Source: Tulasnella sp. 424 (lineage: Eukaryota > Basidiomycota > Agaricomycetes > Cantharellales > Tulasnellaceae). Taken from it: 64,000 bases of DNA. Below, piece after piece: positions 57,428 to 64,000 of the stretch (position 1 is its first letter; every line of letters begins with the position of its first letter). Where the stretch lies: contig WSUB01000123.1 of assembly GCA_019633425.1 (NCBI GenBank), positions 1 through 64,000 on the forward strand, in the 5' to 3' direction. The notes under the pieces were generated by a model. The model saw nothing but the letters and a program-made list of their open reading frames with translations, had not been told where the DNA came from and did no database searches. The translations under genes and the position numbers were made by a program.

Positions 57428-59023
57428 ATGGAGATCAACAGCACTCGGGCCGATGGGGCTCCGTTCCAAGGAGCTGTCCTCGCCGGCGCCAACCCCTTCC
57501 CTCCGATATCTCAGCTCCCCAACGAGCTCCTCCTTGCCATGTTTGGGTTTGCGCTCGTTCGGGGGGACTTTGGTCTACAATCCGTGTCCTTGGACTTACG
57601 CCCCTATATGAAGCGGCTCTACATTCTACGCTCTGTCACGAAACAATGGCAAGGTATCATCGAAGGAACTCCCTCTTTTTGGACCATCATCCTTTCTGCA
57701 TTGCCGCCTCATGTCAACGAAGCGAGTATCCGCCTTTCGGCCAGTCTCCCGCTGACCATCATATATCGATACTCGCCGTACGCAAACCGTTCTGCTCAAG
57801 AGTTCCTTGACACCATCGTACATACTCGCCAGCGATGGTCCACTGTCGTCTTGATCAGCCCGACAAATATCTCGGGATATATCGGAGATCCTGCGCCCCT
57901 CCTCCAGACACTTATCGCTTGGGGGCCTAGGAGAGAAGGCGGTGGGCCGTTCGAGTTGCTTGGAGGGGATACAACCAACCTGCGGCATGTGGAGCTAGTG
58001 AACGTTTCGATCTGTTGGAAATTGGGAGGTTTGGTCCGCTTAAGGTACTTGGATCTGAGGAGGGTAGCCCACAATGGGCTGACGGGTAGTCATCTTCTCG
58101 ACGTCCTCCGCACAAGCCCGGGCTTGCAGGTTCTCAAACTCGAGGAGATAAGTACGGATATACCACCACCTTCACCTATCATCACACTCCACCAACTCAA
58201 GTGCATTGATCTCGATTCCTGCGCCATCGACCTGGTACAATACATCCTCCGACACATCCGAGCACCGTCGTGCACCGAACTCCGCCTAAGTACAAATGAG
58301 GGGCAGGAGTTCCATGTCCCCCACTTCATTAACGAAATCGTGACTCCCTTTTCTGGGACTCTATTCGCAATACACAAACGATGCGGGGGGTCTGACATCC
58401 TACTAGGTTCTAGCGGATTCTTCTGGTACGCCGACTTGGAATCCGACGCCGACAATGGCCTCTGGATTTTCATCGAGGCTCAATTTGACCCTCTTTTCGT
58501 TGGATGGGTTGATCGAATCCTGCAGAACGAGCGTGGCCTCCGAATCAATTTCGATCACGGAGCTCTCTCTGACGAAGCCGTACTAGGACGCGTCGCACGC
58601 ATGCGATGCGTGACGGAGGTACTCATAGATGAAAGTCGAGTTGGACCCGAGGGTGCCTCCCCAATCTTAAAATTCCTCGGCCAACCTCTCAACATAAACG
58701 CTTCCCTACCCCCATTCCCGTACCTTCGAGAGCTTCGAATTACATCTTTGGGCTTAAGCCTTCAAGACCTGCTCGACATGGTGCAGTCAAGATTCTGCGG
58801 ACGCTCTTGGGAGACCATGGAACCAACTCCCTTAACAATCGACTTGGACCGTGGAGTGATTTCGCGGGATGATATACCACCGCCTATTATCGAATTCGTC
58901 ACACTAGTCAAAATTCGCGAAACGAATGGCGTTGGATGCGTCCAAATTGTAGGTTCAAAGAATCCTGTGGGTATGTTGGCAATAAAATGGGATGAGGAGG
59001 CTTCGAGACCAGTCTGGGTTTGA
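57428..59023 (+). CDS. F-box/LRR protein, tandem copy 2
   Basis: Single-exon, 531-residue paralogue starting MEINSTRADG, with F-box ISQLPNELLLAMFGFAL and YILRSVTKQWQGIIEGTPSFW. Relative to copy 1 it has a small insertion (YSPYANR at about residue 118) and a longer loop before ELLGGDTTNLRHVEL. About 80 residues from VRLRYLDLRRVAHNG are identical to copy 3, whereas the C-terminal third matches copy 1 (VLGRVARMRC, ASPILKFLGQPLNINASLPP). It is therefore a mosaic, best explained by gene conversion within the array. The upstream region carries a TATATAA near 56231, about 1.2 kb before the start. Confidence 0.9.
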   Translation: MEINSTRADGAPFQGAVLAGANPFPPISQLPNELLLAMFGFALVRGDFGLQSVSLDLRPYMKRLYILRSVTKQWQGIIEGTPSFWTIILSALPPHVNEASIRLSASLPLTIIYRYSPYANRSAQEFLDTIVHTRQRWSTVVLISPTNISGYIGDPAPLLQTLIAWGPRREGGGPFELLGGDTTNLRHVELVNVSICWKLGGLVRLRYLDLRRVAHNGLTGSHLLDVLRTSPGLQVLKLEEISTDIPPPSPIITLHQLKCIDLDSCAIDLVQYILRHIRAPSCTELRLSTNEGQEFHVPHFINEIVTPFSGTLFAIHKRCGGSDILLGSSGFFWYADLESDADNGLWIFIEAQFDPLFVGWVDRILQNERGLRINFDHGALSDEAVLGRVARMRCVTEVLIDESRVGPEGASPILKFLGQPLNINASLPPFPYLRELRITSLGLSLQDLLDMVQSRFCGRSWETMEPTPLTIDLDRGVISRDDIPPPIIEFVTLVKIRETNGVGCVQIVGSKNPVGMLAIKWDEEASRPVWV

Positions 59024-60714
59024 AGAAAGTACTCGCTTGTCCGCAGCTCGATGGGATTCCAAGCTGTCAGTTCCGGGCTACTCAGGAACTGCGACCTCAA
59101 TCGTAGGGACAGGCTATTAGTACTCGATACCACGGCAGATGTTTTCATCGTTTGCAGCTGTATTCGTCTGTCGTTTCTGTTTCACCTGTTACCGGTCCCG
59201 GAAGTATGTCTAGTTCCTGCGAGATCTATTTTGACGGACTTTACTCGCACTAGAGTGCTTCCTGAGCTCCACACACAGCCATTCCTTCATAGCGGAGTTT
59301 TGTTTGTCCAGACACGAACCCGGAAGTGACTAACCTTCAACACTAGGACCTTCTCCTTACCCCGGAGCAACGAGCTCTGTCACCTCCCTTCCCTGCCGAA
59401 AGAAGCCGTCGTGGCTTCATATAGAGTTTCAGGGAAGGCGGTGACGTCGTCCATGTGGAGAAGGGAAGGCGGTGACTAGCGACGATGACTATGTAACTGC
59501 GTGGAACTTGAGACCAAGGAAATTCAGCTAGCCAGACTTCGGTCGCTGTCGGGAGAAGAAAAAGCGAGAAGCTACTCGGCAAGTTGAACTGATATATAAG
59601 CTACTCTAGAGGATTGCGTGCTGATTATTAGAGCGCGGACGATTGCGGAACGATACCCGACTTCGACTTCGGATCCTATCTCACTTGAAACAGGTAACTT
59701 GTGCGTGAGCGCTCGCAAAACGGGGACAGCTTGGACTAGCGACAGAGAAAAGGTCTTGCCGAAAGTCAGTTGCCGGGCACCTGAAATGGGCCCCGTGCTG
59801 ATCTGCTCTTTTCGACTCGGTCCTGAGGCGATACCCGTGACGGTGGCTTTAGACGACGTACAGCTCGGAAGGATGCTCGCACTAGGTAAACGGAAGCCGT
59901 ATCAGCGTCCCATTAACACTTGACGACCGAACAACGTTCTCTTGGTTGATTCAGCGCGCGTATTCCCAGTCGGCAAAAGCGAACGAGAGGAAAAGCAGCC
60001 ATGCTGTATAAGCCCGGAATTCACCATCCCCCAAAGACTCACCGGTGCAGCCCAGGAGACCGCTTTACTAGTACTGATTGCTGTTGTCTCTGGAATGCAA
60101 ATCAGTCGAACCCGTTCATCGTCGGTTGAACACCTATTCTAATGTTCTACTCCGACCGCTTCGACGGAGGATTGGTGATATAGGCTCGCTGAGTCCCAGG
60201 GCCTGACTCGGGCTGGGGATCAATGCTTGAGAGTGCGAGACACCGGCTTAAATAGCATGATGATTGAAAGGGGCCTACGACCTAAAATCCTTGGTCATAC
60301 GATCGGAACTCTTAGTCATCCATTCGGTTTGAGGACAACCAAGTAGTTCTCTTTACATGCGACATGGTAGCTATGGCCACGTTATAGCGATGTAACATGG
60401 TAAGTCGCGCAATGTTTTAGTCCGACTTAGCGAACAAGATATCCCTCGGCGGGCTACGATCCCCTGAATCCTTGGAAAGAGACGCACCAAAGCAAGTACA
60501 AACAATTCATCGGTCCATTCCAAAACGCACCCAATCGCAGACGACCGAGTAGAAACTCATAATAGCGACCGTCCTATAAACCCCGAAACTATTACTCGTA
60601 GTGAGTGGACTGCCCGCCTTTCGTGCATTAAGCTGACCATCGTCCTTCACGTCATATAGCAACAGCCTAAACGGGACCTCTAACACGCTATATACCAATT
60701 CTGGACCTGTCAAA

Positions 60715-62316
60715 ATGCTCACGGGGATGAACGGCACTCGGGCTGATGGGGCACCATCCCAAGGAGCAGTCCTTGCCGGTGCTCCGATATCTCAGCTCCC
60801 CACCGAGCTCCTCCTTGCCATACTTCAATTTGCACTCCCTCAAGTGGACTTCAGGTCAAAATCCGTGTCCACTCGCCCACGCCTCTATATCAAGCGGCTA
60901 CACATCCTACGCTCTGTCATGAAACAATGGCAACGTATCATCGAAGGAATTCCCTCCCTTTGGACCACCATCCTTTCTACATTGCCATCTCATGTCAACG
61001 AAGCGAGTATCCGCCGTTCGGCCAATCTCCCGCTGACTATCATATATCGATACTCGACGTACGCAAATCTTTCTGCTCAAGTTTTCCTCAACACCATCGG
61101 ACATACTCGCCAGCGATGGTCCACCGTCGTCTTGCACAGGCCGACGAATGTCGCAGGATATATCGGAGACCCTGCGCCCCTCCTCCAGACAATTATCGCT
61201 TGGGGACACTATCTCAGTAGAGAAGGTGGTGGGCCCTTGGAGTTGCTTGGAGGGGATACAACTAATCTGCGGCATGTGGAGCTAGCGAATGTTTCAATCT
61301 GTTGGAAAGTGGGAGGTTTGGTCCGGTTGAGGTACTTGGATTTGAGGAGGGTAGCCCACAATGGGCTGACGGGCAGTCATCTTCTCGACGTCCTCCGCAC
61401 AAGCCCGGGCTTGCAGGTTCTCAAACTCGAGGAGATAAGTACGGATATACCACCACCTTCACCTATCATCACACTCCACCAACTCAAGTGCATTGATCTC
61501 GATTCCTGCGCCATCGACCTGGTACAATATATCCTCCGACACATCCGAGCACCGTCATGCACCAAACTCCGCCTATGCACAAGCGAGGGGCAGGAGTTCG
61601 GTGTCCCCCACTTCATTAACGAAATCATGGCTCCCTTTTCTGGGATTCTATTGGCAATACACAAAGGATACGGGGAGTCTGAAATCCTACTCGGTTCTAA
61701 CGGATTCTTCTGGCACACCGACGAGGACTCCAACTCCGACCATGGCTTCTCGATTTTCATCGAGGAACGCTATGACCCTCTTTTCGTTGAATGGGTCAAT
61801 CGAATTCTGCAGAATGAGCCTGGCCTCCGAATCAGTTTCAGTGACGGAGCTCTCTCCGACGAAACCGTACTAGGACGCGTCGCACGCATGCGATGCGTGA
61901 CGGAGGTTTCCATAGAAGGAAGTCGGATTGACCCCGAGGGTGTCTCCCCAATCTTAAAATTCCTCGGTCAACCTCCCAACACAAACTCTTTACTACCCCC
62001 GTTCCCGTACCTTCGAAAGCTTCAAATTACATCTATGGGCTTAAGCCTCCAGGATCTACTCGACATGGTACAGTCAAGATTCTGCGGGCTTTCTTGGGAG
62101 AACATGGGACCAACTCCCTTAACAATCGACTTGCGGCGTGGAGCGGTTGCGTGGGCTGATGATGATATGGCACCGCCTATCATCGAACTTGCCACACTAG
62201 CCCAAATTCGCGAAACAGATGGCGTTGGATGCGTCCAAATCGTAGGTTCAAAGAACCCTGAGGGTATGGTGGCAATAAAACGAGACGAGGAGGCTTCGGG
62301 ACCAGTCTGGGTTTAA
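60715..62316 (+). CDS. F-box/LRR protein, tandem copy 3
   Basis: Single-exon, 533-residue paralogue. The listed start is MLTGMNGTRADG; the ATG at 60727 corresponds to the start of the other copies. F-box ISQLPTELLLAILQFAL and HILRSVMKQWQRIIEGIPSLW. It shares the central leucine-rich block with copy 2 but differs in the C-terminal third (EPGLRISFSDGALSDETV, GQPPNTNSLLPPF, RRGAVAWADDDMAPP). The frame is fully open and ends at VWV. The 3' flank is about 120 bases before sequence diverges from the other units. Confidence 0.9.
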   Translation: MLTGMNGTRADGAPSQGAVLAGAPISQLPTELLLAILQFALPQVDFRSKSVSTRPRLYIKRLHILRSVMKQWQRIIEGIPSLWTTILSTLPSHVNEASIRRSANLPLTIIYRYSTYANLSAQVFLNTIGHTRQRWSTVVLHRPTNVAGYIGDPAPLLQTIIAWGHYLSREGGGPLELLGGDTTNLRHVELANVSICWKVGGLVRLRYLDLRRVAHNGLTGSHLLDVLRTSPGLQVLKLEEISTDIPPPSPIITLHQLKCIDLDSCAIDLVQYILRHIRAPSCTKLRLCTSEGQEFGVPHFINEIMAPFSGILLAIHKGYGESEILLGSNGFFWHTDEDSNSDHGFSIFIEERYDPLFVEWVNRILQNEPGLRISFSDGALSDETVLGRVARMRCVTEVSIEGSRIDPEGVSPILKFLGQPPNTNSLLPPFPYLRKLQITSMGLSLQDLLDMVQSRFCGLSWENMGPTPLTIDLRRGAVAWADDDMAPPIIELATLAQIRETDGVGCVQIVGSKNPEGMVAIKRDEEASGPVWV

Positions 62317-62469
62317 AGAAGGTACTCGCTTCTCCGCAACTCGGTGAGACTTCAAGCGAGCTACGATCTCAATCGTAGGGACAGGTTATTAGTACTTCAT
62401 ACCACGGCAGATGTTTTTATCATTCCTTCCGGACTCGGCTACGATCAATTTAATCGATTGTTCGTGAAG

Positions 62470-63080
62470 TGTGTCAGTGGCTGCTCGGCGGGGCCAACCG
62501 TTCGCTCGGTCTGAGCTTGGAACCAATAATCGAAAATCCAGAGCAGTAGCTTCAGATATCATGTTCTCCGAAAGGGCAGGACTGCCTGAATTATTTGGCC
62601 ACATGATAGGAACTCCTCACCTGCTAGGCAGGGCCAAATCATCCGTTCGGGTTGAAGATACTAGAGTAGTACTAGTTCTACTTACGAACGACTTAGGAGC
62701 TATGCCTAGGTCGTAACGATACAACATGGAAGAATGCACAACGCGTTAGTTGGAATTCCTCAACGAGAAAGCTCGCCCCGTTCCCCGGGAACTCGAAAGG
62801 AGTGAAAGACTCACCAAATCAGGACAAACAGTTCCATCAGTCCATTCCTAAACGAGCACCACTTCTTGGTGGAGAGCCTCGCAATCGCCTCAATAGGCAA
62901 ACGGGTTAGCCTAGGCTCTTACACGGATCAGGATTCATAATCGTGGCCGTGCTATACACCCTGGGACTGTACCTCACAGTGAGTGGGCTGCTCACCTTCG
63001 TTGCGAGGGGCTAACCTTGTTATCCTACGAAAACTAAAGGAACTACGAACACGATATACACTGATTCTGGGGCCGTAAAA
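62470..63080. other. Diverged 5' flank of F-box copy 4
   Basis: Contains recognisable but worn pieces of the unit's upstream region (the CATCGGTCCATTC-type block near 62838-62850 and GTGAGTGGGCTGCTCACCTT near 62980). No separate gene. Confidence 0.6.
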
Positions 63081-64000
63081 ATGCTCATAGAGGCGAGGAG
63101 CACTCGGACTGGTCCAGATCAAGCAGCCGTCCTCTTCAATGACAACGCCCTCCCCCCAATATCTCAACTTCCGACCGAGCTCCTCATTGCCATACTTCGG
63201 CTTGTGCCCCCTCGAGTGGACTCCGTGTTAAGAGACGTGTTCTATCGTTCGCACATCTATATGGTGCGGCTCTACACCATACGCTCTGTCACGAAACGAT
63301 GGCAACATCTCATCGACGGAACTCCCTCCTTCTGGACCATCATTCTTTCCACTTTACCACCTCATCTTAACGGAACGAGTATTCGTCGCTCGAACGACCT
63401 CCCCTTATCCGTCGTATATGACCGGCCGATGTCCGCCAGCGCAACCATGCCACAATCGGCTCGTGAGTTCCTCAAAAGCATTGCACATACTCGCCAGCGC
63501 TGGTCCGCCGTCGCCTTGGACTATGGCACAAACATTTCGGAATATATCGGAGTCCCAGCGCCGCTTCTCCAAACGATTGTCGCGAGGAAACACCCTTTCA
63601 CCCCTCAACGTGAGCCGCTGGAGTTGCTTGGAGGGGAGACAAGAAACCTGCGGCACGTGGATCTAACGAGCGTTTCGATCTATTGGAGAACGGGAGGGAT
63701 GGCCCGGCTAAGATGCTTGGCTTTGGACAGTGTAAGCTACGTTGGCCTGACCGGGAACCATCTTCTCGACATCCTTCGGGCAAGCCCCAGTCTGCAAGTT
63801 CTTAAACTTCACAATATCAGGACAGATACCCCACCCCCATCCCCTCTCATCACACTTCACCAACTTTGGTGCATTGATTTCGAACGACTTGCCATCGACT
63901 TGGTATATTTCATCATGCGACAAATCCGAGCCCCGTCATGCACCAACCTCCGGATCCATTTGCGCATAGGCGACCAGCAGGAGCTCGATGTCCCCCGTTT
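63081..64000 (+). CDS. F-box/LRR protein, tandem copy 4 (runs off the window)
   Basis: Open from ATG 63081 (MLIEARSTRTGPDQAAV) to the window end, 306 codons, with no stop. F-box PPISQLPTELLIAILRLV and YTIRSVTKRWQHLIDGTPSFW; then SAREFLKSIAHTRQRWSAV, ELLGGETRNLRHVDL, HLLDILRASPSLQVLKL and LVYFIMRQIRAPSCTNL. It lines up with copies 1-3 throughout but is clearly more diverged, so it is an older duplicate. The missing C-terminal part should be about 220 residues. The 3' end lies beyond the window. Confidence 0.88.
   Translation, partial: MLIEARSTRTGPDQAAVLFNDNALPPISQLPTELLIAILRLVPPRVDSVLRDVFYRSHIYMVRLYTIRSVTKRWQHLIDGTPSFWTIILSTLPPHLNGTSIRRSNDLPLSVVYDRPMSASATMPQSAREFLKSIAHTRQRWSAVALDYGTNISEYIGVPAPLLQTIVARKHPFTPQREPLELLGGETRNLRHVDLTSVSIYWRTGGMARLRCLALDSVSYVGLTGNHLLDILRASPSLQVLKLHNIRTDTPPPSPLITLHQLWCIDFERLAIDLVYFIMRQIRAPSCTNLRIHLRIGDQQELDVPR

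Larger units (their letters stand above)
52625..62440 (+). repeat. Tandem array of about 3.3-kb F-box gene units
   Basis: The unit starts about 1.4 kb before each start codon. Marker sequences such as TTTTGTTTGTTCAG with CCGGAAG, TCATATAGAATTTCAGG, CAGTTGAATTGATATA, CCCGACTTCGACTTCGGAT and CCGAAAGTCAGTTGCCGG occur at about 52630-53120, 55945-56430 and 59290-59780. The period is therefore about 3.33 kb. Each unit has one intronless F-box gene. The third unit has a shortened 3' flank, and the fourth (from about 62470) is more diverged and has lost part of the 5' flank. The spacers of 1.4-1.7 kb hold no other gene. Confidence 0.9.

Noticed and set aside
52625..62440. Tandem units read as an LTR retrotransposon or CRISPR-like array
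   Set aside because: Repeats are about 3.3 kb gene-containing segments without terminal repeats, primer-binding sites, pol genes or short spaced repeats.

Overview
The window is nuclear DNA of a filamentous fungus, most likely an Agaricomycete (mushroom-class basidiomycete). The grounds are genes with many short GT-AG introns (about 50-80 nt), a DUF6533-type membrane protein, F-box/LRR families, a protein kinase fused to TPR repeats, an HNH_2-like nuclease relic and a Zn(II)2Cys6 regulator. I cannot fix the species. All gene models were built by eye from reading frames, splice signals and comparison of paralogues inside the window.

Layout. (1) 0.6-6.4 kb: three tandem minus-strand copies of one multi-exon gene with a retrotransposon-gag-like first exon, plus a stray copy of its last exon. 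(2) 6.5-11.4 kb: a gene-poor, AT-rich block with three fold-back elements. One (9637-10300) has long terminal inverted repeats and a perfect 9-bp target duplication, as in Mutator-like elements. (3) 11.7-35.6 kb: six plus-strand paralogues of a NAPE-PLD-like metallo-beta-lactamase-fold hydrolase (here called A-F), in three related pairs and interrupted by other genes: an F-box protein, a DUF6533 membrane protein, a kinase-TPR fusion, a frameshifted F-box gene and an HNH relic. (4) 36.2-50.4 kb: a mostly single-copy stretch with a low-complexity protein, the protein prenyltransferase alpha subunit, a Vps3/TGFBRAP1-type CORVET subunit and a zinc-cluster transcription factor. (5) 52.6-64 kb: a tandem array of about 3.3-kb units, each with one intronless F-box/LRR gene; four copies, the last cut by the window edge.

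The most striking observation is in the NAPE-PLD-like array. All six copies need a 3-nucleotide exon (GGG) between two ordinary-sized introns to rebuild the conserved HWGT motif, whose His is a predicted metal ligand. Without it four copies hit a stop codon and two lose the Trp and Gly. The same genes have a 28-nt second exon, and copies A and B use a GC-AG intron where C-F use GT-AG. Copy C has lost its start codon and gained a nonsense codon.

Working together: the housekeeping genes (prenyltransferase, endosome tethering) are unrelated to their neighbours. The rest is an accessory landscape made by repeated local duplication, gene conversion and decay. No operon-like or dedicated pathway cluster is evident beyond the expanded lipid-hydrolase-like array.
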